A DNA stretch of 64,000 nt from Larix kaempferi (taxonomy: Eukaryota > Streptophyta > Pinopsida > Pinales > Pinaceae): the NCBI GenBank assembly GCA_027924585.1, contig BSBM01000252.1, positions 8,370,001-8,434,000 on the forward strand, written 5' to 3'. Below, piece by piece: positions 1 to 10,479 of the stretch (position 1 is the stretch's first letter; each line of letters begins with the position of its first letter). Under the pieces are notes generated by a model that saw nothing but the letters and a program-made list of their open reading frames with translations, did not search any database and was not told the origin of the DNA. The translations under genes were made by a program, and so were the position numbers.

Positions 1-1822
1 GATTAGCATTTTTGGCCTGCTTAGGGGGTCGATCAGGATTCTGATGAGCAGGCGCCGCGTTATTGTTTTACGGAGGATGGGTAGGTTGTGGAGCTTGGTT
101 ACGGTTTTGATTGTTTCCACGGTTGCGTCCTCTTCCGCGGTTTGGTTGCCCACCCTGGTTGCGTTGGTTATTTTGGTATTGGGGCTGATGTTGTTGTGCA
201 TACACATGCCCTTGAGCATTGGGGGGATTCTGAGGAGCCGCAGGTGCGGGAGCAGGTTGCGGTGGATAGTATGTAGGTGGAGCTGGAGGTGGTCCAGTTG
301 CCTGTTGGAGTTGTTGGTACCCCTGAGCTGGTGGAGGTGTGAGGTTAGCTGGTGCAACCGGTTGTGGGTAATGCATGGGCTGTTGTGGGAACTACATGGG
401 GGTCTGTACCGTAGGTTGAGCATAGTATGTAGGAGGTACATATGCTGATGGCGCTTGGCCATAACAATGTTGTGGACAAGAGGGTCCATGAACGTGATGG
501 GTCTGGTTTGTTGGAGCATAAGAAGTTGTTGCTCCGGAACTAGATGTAGCCCTAGAAAGGTCTGGGGCGGGCATGGTGCTCACCATACTAAAAGGTTTTG
601 CTTGGGGTGTAATTTAGCCAATAATTCCATCAGCGGCATGTGATGCCCCCGGTGTGTCACCGCGTGCAGAGTCGCCTCGTGGGGCGTCCGGTATGATCGT
701 GTATAGGTAACCCGACTGGGCGTAGATGAGATCAAACTGTTGAGCTTTGAGGATGGCCTCTTCTTCAGACTGGGGTCTTTCAGATGCTACATCCTTCGCA
801 ATGAGAGGAAGGAGGGATTTTAGAAACCAATCTAGGAAGATTCGGTCGTCTAATTTTATTTTGCATAGGCTTCGGCGCCGACGCCAATCATGAATATGGT
901 CAGTGATATGCGTGGCCGTGTTCTGTCTGCAAGACAGTAGGATCTCGACGCCCGCATCGTAGCGGACAGGTAACTGGAAGAATTGTAGGAAAGTCGAGGC
1001 AAGGGAGGTAAATGTGGTATGCGTCCCATGGGGCTGCTCGATATACCATTTGGCTGCGGAGCCAGTGAAGGTGCGTTGTAAAAGCCGTAGGCGGATTGAG
1101 TCATCCACTATGGAGTTGGAGGAACACCATAAATGGAAGGACATGATGTGATTCTGGGGGTCTTCTCCTGCCTTACCCTCAAACTTAGGGATGTCAGAGG
1201 GAAGCTTAGTGGGCATATGGGGCCACGCAGGATCATGTCTGATGGGGTCATTTGTGAGCCTAGCTAAATCTGGCAGGTTCAGACTTGCCATGTATGGTAG
1301 ACTAGCAGATGTGGGGACTGGAACTGGGACATGCCTAGCCATTGTGGTATGGTGTAGGGGTCCAGTAGCGCCTAAAGGTATGCTAGGTATGGAGGGTATG
1401 TGCCCTCCAATAGGTGTAGTCTGGTGTGGGCCAGCGCCTCCAAGTACAGCTTGGGTGACACTTGGGTTAGGAATCGTACTAGGGATTCCTGGGATAGCAC
1501 TTCCAAGTGCAACATGGGTTGCACTTGGGTTGGGAATCGCACTAGGGATTCCTGGGATGGGGTTTGTGGAAACCAAAGGGGGTATGACCCCCATGTTGGG
1601 CATACCCATGACAGGTGGTGGCCCTGTGTTAGGCATTCCTAAATGTGGAGTGTTACCCATATTGGGCATACCCAGGGGGGTGGTTGTTGCCGTGGATGGT
1701 ACGACAACAGACGGGTCTGCGGATGTCTGACCTATGGTAGTTGTAAATAGTGGATCAAATGGTGTTCCAGACATAATGGTGGTTGGCGGTAACTCTGTGG
1801 GGTTTTCGGATTCTACCTCCAA
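1..1822 (-). pseudogene. Gag polyprotein of the Ty3-like element, interrupted by stops
   Basis: One frame runs from ATG at 1822 to the window edge, broken by in-frame stops at 614-616 (TAA), 392-394 (TAG) and 68-70 (TAA). The first ~190 residues are Pro/Gly/Met-rich and include two near-identical 20-residue repeats (core IPGIPSxIPNPS). Residues about 205-380 match the retrotransposon gag capsid pattern, with landmarks IPKFEGKAGEDPQNH, AAKWYIEQP and SEEEAILKAQQFDLI. The part beyond the second stop is Pro/Gln-rich, then basic with Arg/Gly/Asn runs (GRGRNRGNNQNRNQ), as in the nucleic-acid-binding end of Gag. Gag forms the virus-like particle that packages element RNA. The same frame continues after each stop, so these are point lesions rather than separate genes. 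Confidence 0.8.
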
Positions 1823-3319
1823 ATCAAAAGTGAAGTGGGGTATGTCAAAATCGGATGACTGTCTAATTGATTGACGATGTGTCGAATCAAGGGATAGGGC
1901 TCTGCGTTCGTGACGTGGAGAGCCAAGTGGACTAAACTCTGGGAGTTCGCCCTGTAGACGACGAGAGCGTCTAAAATTCTCAATGGTGAGAATATGTGTT
2001 TGGGTAAAAAATTTGTTTTAAGTATCAGGTGGTGATATATATATAAAAGACTCAAAACCCTAATGCAACCAAGGGTGCAAGAAGGGGAGTGAAAAAAGAA
2101 GGCTCTCAGGCCAAAAAATCAATCCTCAAAAAAGGCACTTATTCTAGCAGCTGTGCTACAATAAGTGGAGGAATGCAACAACTGGTCAGAATACCAACAT
2201 GCAAGCGGCTCCTAGAAAAAATAGGTGTAACTAGACCACAGGTAGGTTGAAATCATGCAAACACCTAATCTAAAAGTATTGTGACTCAAACAGACGATAT
2301 CCTCTGCAAGGTGATGAAATCCAAGTCAGACAATATGAATGTTGAGACAACGGCTAGATATCCCCCTACCGGGAGGGACACCGGGTAATCAATCCTAAAG
2401 ACAGGCTACTAGGATACTCCGTTCATGACGCGTCGAGAAAAGGTAAATCTGTCGTTTGGTCCTTTGATCGCAATATCCCAATACAGGGATATCCCGAGAA
2501 CTGCGAATGGTAGCCCTTCGGTTACTGAATGGATTTCGGTATTCCACTCAGGCTTCCGGAACCATCCTCGCGACTTCAACCCTCCTAAGGGAGAGGCCTT
2601 CCCACAAACCGGTTGTGACCGCGCCAAAAAGTACTAAGAGATTTTAGCTCCCTAATTGGACAACTTCTATGTCTCAGATGTAAGAACTGAGGGGTGTTAT
2701 TGGAACACCTATCCCCCCAATACTACCTAGCTACAAGAATTATTTTAGTGTTCCCCAAGTGGGGTTAAAAGTGTGTTCAAATTAGGGTACGTTTTTAAGG
2801 CTTAGTGCAATTAAGTGATCGTGTGAGTGCACGTGAGGTGTTGTAAACTGAACTTGAAAAAATTAAATGCTTTACAGGAAATTTTCAAAAAATAAAGGAT
2901 TTTTCGAAAATAAAAAGCAAATATTTATGACTTTTTTGTTTTTCACTAAAAAGAATTTAAATGCTTTTCAAAAAATAGCTCAAAAAATAATGGATTTTTT
3001 GGATTTATGAAAGCAAATAATAGACTTCTTTTTTAAAAGAAATAAATGGATTTCTTCGTTTCAAGAAAAATTGCTAAGGGCAAGATTTTAAAGAAGTAAA
3101 CAAGAAAAAATTTGAATCTAGATGAAAATGCAAAATGAGTCTTTCTTTCACTTTCTTGAAAATTTTTAAAAAGATTTCTAGATATGCACTTTAAATAGTA
3201 AAAAAAAATTTCAAAGTTGTCAAATATGCAGAATTTAATACTGTAAAAAATGTGCTATGGGCAGAAAGTACAGTAAAAAAAAAAAATTTCACAATCGGGA
3301 TGGCCGAATGAAAAATTCA
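1823..3319 (-). other. Untranslated leader of the Ty3-like element
   Basis: This stretch lies between gag and the tandem repeat. It is AT-rich with oligo-A/T runs (2880-3240), and I see no credible coding sequence in it. A GC-richer part at 2400-2640 reads through in short frames on both strands but has no recognisable motif. Leaders of this length are known in some plant Ty3 lineages. Confidence 0.5.
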
Positions 3320-3616
3320 GCCGCGCGGGTTTTGGACGCACAGCCGCGATGGGCCGCGCGGGTTTTGGACTCACAGTCGCGATGGACCGCGCGGGTTTTG
3401 GCCGCACAGTCGCGATGGACCGCGCGGGTTTTAGCCGCACAGTCGCGATGGGCAGCACGGAAATCGGTCGCGAAGCCGCGGTGTGCAGCGCGGAAAAACC
3501 CAGAAAAGTCGCGATGGACCGCGCGACTGTCTGGCAAAAGGCCGCGATGGACCGCGCGGAAAAACGCAGAAAAGTCGCGATGGACCGCGCGACTGTCTGG
3601 CAAAAAACCGCGAGGC
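3320..3616. repeat. GC-rich 33-bp tandem repeat, 9 units
   Basis: Nine consecutive 33-bp units start at 3320, 3353, 3386, 3419, 3452, 3485, 3518, 3551 and 3584. Each starts with a variant of GCCGCGCGG and most end with a variant of CGCGATGG. Units 1-4 share a middle of the type GTTTTGGACGCACAG. Units 6 and 8 share one different middle (AAAAACSCAGAAAAG) and units 7 and 9 share another (ACTGTCTGGCAAAA), which makes a 66-bp higher-order repeat. Because 33 is a multiple of three, open frames appear on both strands, but they are by-products of the repeat. The block is far richer in G+C and CpG than its surroundings. Confidence 0.92.
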
Positions 3617-3796
3617 GGAAGCCGTGCACGGAAACCGAGAAACGAACCCGAAAATTGAAAATTTCGGGCTGTTTATGGGGCCAAATCTCAGAGCAGCAAT
3701 GGATCTGCTGTCTAAGATGGCAGATCTATGGATCTAAAGGTTAAAAACTTATAAAAAACTAAGATTAAAGGCAAAACTAGAGATCTATAGTTCAAA

Positions 3797-3813
3797 CCAA
3801 AGCGGAGTCGCCA
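3797..3813 (-). other. Primer-binding site of the Ty3-like element
   Basis: On the minus strand, TGGCGACTCCGCTTTGG begins five bases inside the LTR end. Its leading TGG complements a tRNA 3' CCA. Very similar sequences occupy this position in several plant Ty3 lineages, usually assigned to a tRNA-Arg-type primer. The tRNA identity is from memory and was not checked. Confidence 0.6.
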
Positions 3814-3818
3814 AAAAC

Positions 3819-4539
3819 TGTTGGCCCGGTTTTGCAACCAGGCTTAGTGCTATGGGCACCTGCTAACTAGTAGCAGCAGTTTCAATAGAAATAAAAACAA
3901 GAAACTAAATAAACAAGACTATTCATGGATCTAAGCAAAGATATTAAGCAAATAACAAAAATAATTTAAAATCAAGAACAAGAACATATAAAATAAAGAA
4001 TTTGTATTGAAAGAATGGGGCAAGCAAGTGCTTGCGGAATCAATACCTCTAATGGTGAGGTTGAATAGCTCCAAGGATGAGCAACTCCAATCTCCAATGG
4101 TCTCTTCTCCAATGTGGTTTGCAATGGCTAAAATGCTCAAGGGAGATTTCAGCAGCATAAGGATGAGATAATGGATGGATGTGAAATGAGGAGCCCCTAC
4201 CACCTTTTTATAGGTTTTGGTGGTGGGAAATACCATTTGTGGTTTTGTGGAAACCAAATGGTATTGACCAACATGGTTTAGGTACTTTTCCCTCCTTTTT
4301 CCTTTTTTTGAATAAAAATAATATTTTAATTCCCTTTTTAATATTTTTGGGAATTTGGACCATTTTTGAGGGTTTTTTATGCTTTTTTGGAAAAAATAAT
4401 ATTTTTTAATGGAAAAAGGGGTGTACTAAGGTCTTTTGATGACCTTTTGTTGGTTTCAGAGGCTCAGATGGTGGAAAAGTGGACAAATGGGTCATGTGAG
4501 TAAGGGAATGAGCTAGTGAGCACTTTTTAGGTGTTAACA
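3819..4539 (-). repeat. 5' LTR (721 bp) of the Ty3-like element
   Basis: On the plus strand the segment opens TGTTGGCCCGG and closes GTGTTAACA, giving the terminal inverted repeat TGTT/AACA. The primer-like site abuts its inner end. The outer flank CCAAG (4540-4544) would be one copy of the target duplication; the partner lies outside the window. The outer edge abuts the hairpin-repeat array, so the element inserted beside or into that array. Confidence 0.78.
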
Positions 4540-4559
4540 CCAAGTAACTTGGAAATCCA

Positions 4560-6109
4560 AAGCAAATTGATTTCACTTGGATTATCAGTGACTCCACACT
4601 CCGATATTAGGTTTAAGTTATAGTGAATTTTATTATTTGTTGCATCTATATTAGTGATTCAAAGAGAGGAAATATTGATATCATACTGTATTTTTATTGT
4701 GTTAATATACATGTCGTCTTAAGTATTTTTAAATCTTTACTATTTGTTGCATTGATATCAGTGATTCAAAGAGAGGAATCATTGATATAAATGCAACAAA
4801 TAGTAAAATAATCCAAGTACCCTGAAAATCCAAAGCAATTTGATTTCACTTGGATTATCAGTGACTCCACTCTTTGATATTATGTTTAAGTTATAGTGAA
4901 TTTTAATGTTTGTTGCATTGATACTAGTGATTCAAAGAGAGGATTCCTAATATCAATGCAACAAAATGTAAAATTCATTGTAACTCAAACCTAATATTAG
5001 AGAGTGGAGTCATTGGAATCAATGCAATGAAATTTTACTGTTTATTGCATTGATATCAGTGATTTGAAGAGAGGAATCATTAATATCATATTCTATTTTT
5101 ATTGTGTTTATATACATGTCGGCTTAAATATTTTTATTATTTTAATGTTTGTTGCATTGATATCAGTGATTCAAAGAGATGAATCATTGATATTAATGCA
5201 ACAAACAGTAAAATAATCCAAGTACCTCCAAAATGCAAAGCAATTTGATTTCACTTGGATTATCAGTGACTCCACTCTCTAATATTATGTTTAAGTTATA
5301 GTGAATTATATTGTTTTTTGCATCGATATCAATGATTCAAAGAGAGGAATGATTGATATTAACGCAAAAAAAAAGTAAAATTCATTGTAACTCAAACCTA
5401 ATATCATAGAGTGTAATTATTGAAATCAATGCAATCAAATTTTTGTGTTTATTGCATTGATATCAATGATTTAAAGAGAGGAATCACTGACATCATACTC
5501 TATTTTTATTGTGTTTATATACATGTTGGATTAATTTTTTATTATTTGTTTCATTGAAATCAATGATTCAAAGAGATGAATCACTGATATCAATGCAACA
5601 AATAGTAAAATAATACAAGTACCCCAAAATTCCAAAGCAATTTGACTCCACTCTCGGATATTAGGTTTAAGTTATAGTGAATTTTATTGTTTGTTGCAAT
5701 GATATCGATCATTCAAAGAGAGGAATAATTGATATCAATGCAACAAAACGTAAAATTCATTGTAACCAAACCTAATATTAGAGGGTGGAGTCATTGAAAT
5801 CAATGCAACAAAATTTTATTGTTTATTTCAATGATATCAGTTATTCAAAGAGAAGAATCATTGATATCATACTCTATTTTTATTGTGTACACGTCGGCTT
5901 AAATATTTTTAAATTTTTACTGTTTGTTGCATTGATATCAATGATTCAAAGAGAGGAATCACTGATATCAATGCAATAAACAATAAAATAATCTAAGTAC
6001 CCCAAAATCCAAAGCAACTTGACTCCACTCTCTGATATTAGATTTAAGTTACAATGAATTTTATCGTTTGTTGCACTGATATCACTCATTCAAAGGGAGG
6101 AAATTATAA
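4560..6109. repeat. Hairpin-containing tandem array, period about 400 bp
   Basis: A composite unit recurs with landmarks at about 400-bp spacing: the ACATGTCG-type motif lies near 4710, 5116, 5523 and 5886, and the TGACTCCAC-type motif near 4590, 4862, 5266, 5645 and 6017. Each unit holds imperfect palindromes: TTGTTGCATTGATATCAGTG, a short spacer around CAAAGAGAGG, then the reverse complement (CACTGATATCAATGCAACAA). A second palindrome pairs TGACTCCACTCT with AGAGTGGAGTCA. The single strand could fold into serial 25-bp hairpins. No coding sequence is present. It may be a satellite derived from a foldback or MITE-type element. Confidence 0.85.
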
Positions 6110-6240
6110 ATTTGTTTTTGTAAGTAATAATTCTATTATTTAAATATAAACATGAGAATTACAATTTCCAGATGGCTTCTTGTTTCTCCAACCCTTCTGA
6201 TTGAAAATTCCTACAACTAGACCTACTGCATTCGATCAAT

Positions 6241-6275
6241 GAAAATACCCCTCCCCTGAAGGGAGGGGTATTTTC
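6241..6275. other. Perfect 15-bp stem hairpin with 5-nt loop
   Basis: GAAAATACCCCTCCC (6241-6255) is followed by the loop CTGAA and then by its exact reverse complement (6261-6275). Nothing else nearby explains it. It lies close to the left end of the 2-kb insertion. Confidence 0.9.
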
Positions 6276-6300
6276 GTTACTTGTTCAAAACAACCAAAAT

Positions 6301-6578
6301 TTATAATACTCCTATCAATTCAACACACATTATTGAAACGACTATAGAGCAAAAAGTAGACCAATACATCATTTTCAAACTAAATAATAGGTTACAGGGC
6401 CTGGTTTCCAACCGACGGTCCAAATCTTCCTGCTTGCGATGATCCAACTCAATCGACAACATCACTTGGCCATGGAAGGAAACTAATCCCCAATTCTTTA
6501 GCAATCACATCTATCTTCATGTGCATGATCCTGGTATATGAATAAAGCCCCTTCCATAACTGGACAAGGATGTCATAT
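6301..6578 (-). pseudogene. Unidentified coding remnant (second part)
   Basis: The minus strand from 6578 reads through a plausible peptide (landmarks DILVQLWKGLYSYTRIMHMK, IDVIAKELGI), then changes frame near 6480 and continues as LSIELDHRKQEDLDRRLETR. The composition, with mixed charged and hydrophobic residues, looks like real protein rather than noise. It may be the continuation of the 7345-7685 remnant, separated from it by the LTR-like segment. I do not recognise the family. Confidence 0.25.
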
Positions 6579-7344
6579 TGTTAGGATTTTCCTATACTCC
6601 ATCCTAGTCCTACCGCCTCTCAGTTATTTTTATTATCAGTCTTGCATGCATCTGCATGCTGCCCAGTTATCAGGTTGACACCTCCAGCACCTAGTCCCTA
6701 GTCTTCCAGCACTTGGGAGCTTATTTCCACTTAGATTGAGCCCTCCTAGCCAGTGATGCGCCCACTTCTCACCCACCACTTGAGAAGGGCGCCTTTTCTC
6801 ACCTACCACTCCTGTTGTACTTCAGTTAGTTGAGTTATCATAAGTTCCTTCCTTGATTTAAGGCTCTACTGACTCTCAACTGACTGTATCACTCCGATGG
6901 ACCTCCGATGAGACCTGAATACCCATTCTGACTCCAGGTAGCCCTCATGCGCCCTCCACTGAGCCTCCTTCATTCAGTTAGTGCCTCCATGTGCTAGTTA
7001 CACCTACCACACTCAGTTAGACTCAGTCTGAATGATGGTTGATAGTTACTTGTACATTGATGACTCCACCGATGATGAGATAAGACTTCTAGTTGTGTTT
7101 GATGACACTCCACTGATTTTGGATCTATCCATGCAGGCTAATTTGAATCACACCTAGTGTATTCGAATCCTGAGCATTGTATATTTACTGTTTCATTATT
7201 AAGATTAATGTAAGATGTGTAATTATTCTGCCTCTATCTGAGTTCCATTGGATCTATGTTCTGCTGCACTATACTTCTTCTATTTTCCTAAATTCTTTCA
7301 TTGTGAGGTTTACATCATCTCTTTTGGATCCACTGTAAGGATTT

Positions 7345-7685
7345 CTACACATACCCCTTGCTCTTCTCCTCTCTTTCCAGCAGCATGCGGCCAAGGAGCC
7401 CTTTCATAATCCACTGCATGGAAACCATTCTCTCATATAGGGTTTGTTGGGCTCTAGAAGTCTTGGGGTCCTGAATCCAAATTTCTAATGCAGAAAGCTC
7501 TTCATTTGGTTTGACCTCTTCCAGCTCGCCCAAATATTTCGCTCTACAACCTCTATTTCCTCGTGGACTGGATGTGGAATCATAGCCTTATATAGCCAGG
7601 CCACTTGAGCAACACACAATTGTTCCATGTTAGCTCTCCTCGTCCTCTCCTTCCCACTTCCTGCATCCTCCTCTCTCTTTTCCAT
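7345..7685 (-). pseudogene. Unidentified coding remnant with one frameshift
   Basis: An ATG at 7685, preceded by leader-like sequence, opens a frame rich in Glu/Lys/Arg (EKREEDAGSGKERTRR, then QVAWLYKAMIPHPVHEEIEV). Around 7530 the protein-like reading moves to another frame (GELEEVKPNEELSALEIWIQ, then YERMVSMQWIMKGLLGRMLL) and stops at 7345. Together this is about 115 residues of charged, helix-prone protein. A spliced host gene copied by retroposition, a transposon protein or an integrated viral fragment are all possible, and none is shown. It sits inside the 2-kb insertion. Confidence 0.3.
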
Positions 7686-8149
7686 CCCTTAAAACCTTAC
7701 ACAGAACAACGAACCAGAGAACAAAGCCTTAGGTTTCAACATGAATTCGCCACCCTTCAATTTGATCCATATGGACCCTCAGTGACGAGATAAAAATACA
7801 TGGGAGGTGCAGATGACTTCAGTGCTCTAATTTATTAAGATAATCTTAATTATGATTGAGACTTCCACATTCTGCTCCATACCTATTTCCGAACTGATCA
7901 TGATATCCCACATTATTCCCTGTAGTTCTCACCTTCAAAAATTCTTGGTCTCAATCTTGTCACTTAAATCCTTCCTTCGTCCCATTTTTCCTTCCCGCAA
8001 TCCATCTCTCCTCATAATGATCCCTCGAGGGTGAGAGCCATCGACACCTATCCACATTAATAAATGGCTACTCATCACGTGTCGATAATAAATCACCACA
8101 CTTTTTGACCTCCACCTCACTTTGGTTTCCCTCCCCATTCGCATCTGGG

Positions 8150-8500
8150 AAAGGGAGGAAATTATAATTAATATCAATGCAACAAATAGTAAACTTCACT
8201 GTAACTCAAACCTAATATCAAAGAGTGGAGTCACTGAAATCAATGCAATCAAATTGCTTTGAATTTTCATTGATGTTGCCACATTATGTCACGTTATGTC
8301 AGTGCATTAAAATTGCTTTGGATTATCAATATATCCTCTCTAATATTAGGTTTAAGTTACAAAGAATTTTATGTTTGTTGCATTGATATATGCAAAAACA
8401 ATCAAATTCAATGTAACTTAAACCTGATATCAGAGAGTGGAGTTATTGAAATCAATGCAATACAAATGAAACTGTATTACTTTGGATTTTCATGGTAATT
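8150..8500. repeat. Continuation of the hairpin array beyond the insertion
   Basis: The same motifs as at 4560-6109 return here: ATATCAATGCAACAAATAGT, AACCTAATATCAAAGAGTGG and ATCAATGCAATCAAATTGCT. The array decays after about 8480. Confidence 0.8.
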
Positions 8501-10328
8501 GGATTATTTTGGATAATTAATCTAAAAAACACATATTATATTTTTAAAACTAAACTTATTATATTAAAGCACACGTGAATTGCAGACGTGACCCTTTATT
8601 TTGCTTACAATATTAAATATTTTTAACTATTATCATTTCGTCTCCTAAGTGTAGTGGTGACAAATTATGTTATTTTCAAATGATTCATGATCTATTTTGA
8701 CCTATTTAATTTTAATGATCTATATACCTTTTAACTATTTTACATTATTTTCCTATAAAAATTATTTTGAGTAGTTAAAAACACATGTTTTAAATGCCGT
8801 AGGCAAGAGACTATATGTTTCGGTTGTTTCTATTAATTGCAATCAATATTTTTTTTCTTCTAAAGTTAGATTAATGTTAACATAAATTTTGTATTTATAA
8901 TTAATTAGAAAAAAGAAATTACTATTTTATAATTGGACAATAACCTTTAATTGACTATTTTTTTTCATTGCGCGACATTAAAATAAATAAATAAATAGAT
9001 AAAAAATAAAACCTTACCTTAAAACGTTAACTGAAACTTCACGCTCTAACTTACTTGTCGTGCAAGCAATCACCTGCAATTTCTGAGGGCTGCAACTTCA
9101 GATCAAATTATTCCATCCATGGATTTATGTCTGCATGCAGTTGAATGCATGTCCTCCACCTATAGGATAAACAAATTTCCATCACATGGCTCCATTCTAC
9201 AAAGCTTGGATGGGTTGTGGAGTTCGATGACAACATCAATTTTCACAAGGTATTTTGGCAGGAAGCTTCTAAATTGTACTAGATATTGGAATTGAATCAA
9301 CAAACATTTATGTCCTTCTATTCCAATGATGATGGGAGACTAGAAGCGGAGTTGCAGTGTGATTTCTTCCTCCATTTCCATGGGCAGAATTTATCTCGAT
9401 CATGTGGCGAGGGAAACAACGGACGTCCCACGCCTTGCACAGTTTTATGAGAAGGTAAGATTTCTCTGCTTTTCTTTCGTATGAAATTTTTATTTATACA
9501 ACTTGATCCGAGGCGTTGAAGGCTTTCGTATGAAATTTTTATTTACACAGCTTCCAAAAAGAAACTTCCAGTACGAATTTTTTTCGTTAGAAGAAAATAT
9601 AGATGTCACAGATCTAGCTCTATCTATTGTAGTACATGAATGTCAATATATATGAAACAATACACTCACATCTATTCATTCTCAAAAGATTTAGCACAAT
9701 AAAAAAAATAAAAAATAAAATACTTCAAACCTGTTTTCGACGGTTGGTACAACGAATCGATGGAGTTCTCGAAGTGGTTTCCGCACACTCCAATCCAATC
9801 TCCTGACGAAGTACCGAGTGACCCCTCGGTTTACCTCCCTACCATATCGGGGTTACTCTTCTTCACCCCGAACCCCCGAGCTAATGGGGTCGTAAGAACA
9901 CACAAATAACCTCCCGAAAGGATCTCCCAATCCTCGTTCCGGCTAATCCCAACTCCAAAGATCATAACATAATCCGAGATTATGATGACCATCCAGCATT
10001 AGGGAGCAAGAGAGATCCCTCTCTCTTTCTCCTCCCTCTTTAAATAAATAAAAACAACTAGTTACTAAAAGATATTGAGTAAACTAATTGGTGTTCTGTA
10101 TATATCTCTATAACAAGTTTTAGGGTTTCAGAGAATCAGACTCCCAATTTTGGAGATTTTGAGGTTGTATGACTTACAACTGTTCCACCCTTGTTTTCTC
10201 TACACATTATTCAAAAGAATCCCAACTCAAATCTGCCTGAAAGCCCACACAGCACAGGCCTGATGTCAAGTATATATATATATATATATATTCTTCTTAA
10301 TTTTTTTCTTTCAATATTGCAGTGATCT
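8501..10328. other. Intergenic region upstream of the chitinase gene
   Basis: This is AT-rich DNA without a credible gene. A less AT-rich stretch at 9720-10010 (around ACCTCCCTACCATATCGGGG) has no motif I can assign. A (TA)n run lies at 10271-10291. Confidence 0.5.
10271..10291. repeat. (TA)n microsatellite
   Basis: Uninterrupted TA dinucleotides, about 10 units, roughly 190 bp upstream of the chitinase start codon. Confidence 0.9.
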
Positions 10329-10334
10329 TATAAA
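10329..10334 (+). promoter_or_regulatory. Candidate TATA box of the chitinase gene
   Basis: TATAAA about 145 bp upstream of the chitinase ATG is the best TATA match in the proximal upstream region. The transcription start was not determined. Confidence 0.35.
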
Positions 10335-10479
10335 GCTTCTATTGAGGTTGTGTTTGTTTTCTGATATGACGTTTTATGAGCAGGAAGGATCCTTATTTTC
10401 TGCCACGGGTGGCATCACATTTCTTTAGGCGTTCCTGTCTCAGCGATAACAAAAGTAGTGATAGACATTAGCCTCCAAT

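Larger units (their letters stand above)
1..4539 (-). mobile_element. Ty3-like LTR retrotransposon, 5' part (window-truncated)
   Basis: Read on the minus strand, the order is 5' LTR (4539 to 3819), primer-binding site, about 2 kb of leader holding a GC-rich 33-bp tandem repeat, then gag running off the window edge. The LTR ends are TGTT and AACA and the primer-like site follows within a few bases, so this boundary is well supported. Protease, reverse transcriptase and integrase would lie beyond base 1. The retrotransposon-gag type capsid domain and the very long leader suggest a Ty3/gypsy element, perhaps of the Tat/Ogre kind, but without pol the lineage is an inference. Gag carries stop codons, so this copy is not autonomous. 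Confidence 0.8.
6110..8149. mobile_element. 2.0-kb insertion flanked by an 18-bp direct repeat
   Basis: The 18 bases AAAGGGAGGAAATTATAA occur at 6092-6109 and again at 8150-8167, and hairpin-array sequence resumes immediately after the second copy. Removing 6110-8167 restores a continuous array unit, so this is a real insertion with a target duplication of the length made by target-primed reverse transcription. No poly(A) or poly(T) tract lies at either end, which is atypical for a LINE or SINE. Inside are minus-strand coding remnants (6301-6578, 7345-7685), a perfect 15-bp hairpin at 6241-6275, and a segment from about 6579 to 7314 that looks LTR-like but has no matching target duplication. 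Confidence 0.7.

Noticed and set aside
1191-1730. Plus-strand 179-codon frame opposite gag
   Set aside because: Antisense shadow of the Gly/Pro/Met-rich gag N-terminus; the minus-strand reading has the capsid motifs.
3255-3658. Several long Arg/Ala-rich open frames on both strands (84-133 codons)
   Set aside because: They are by-products of the 33-bp tandem repeat, whose length is a multiple of three; no start context or protein family supports them.
4560-6109. CRISPR-like array
   Set aside because: Repeats are long, palindromic and imperfect with no unique equal-length spacers, in a plant nuclear context with LTR elements.
6241-6275. Bacterial-type intrinsic terminator
   Set aside because: It has a stem and a following T run, but the surrounding sequence is eukaryotic with introns and retroelements.
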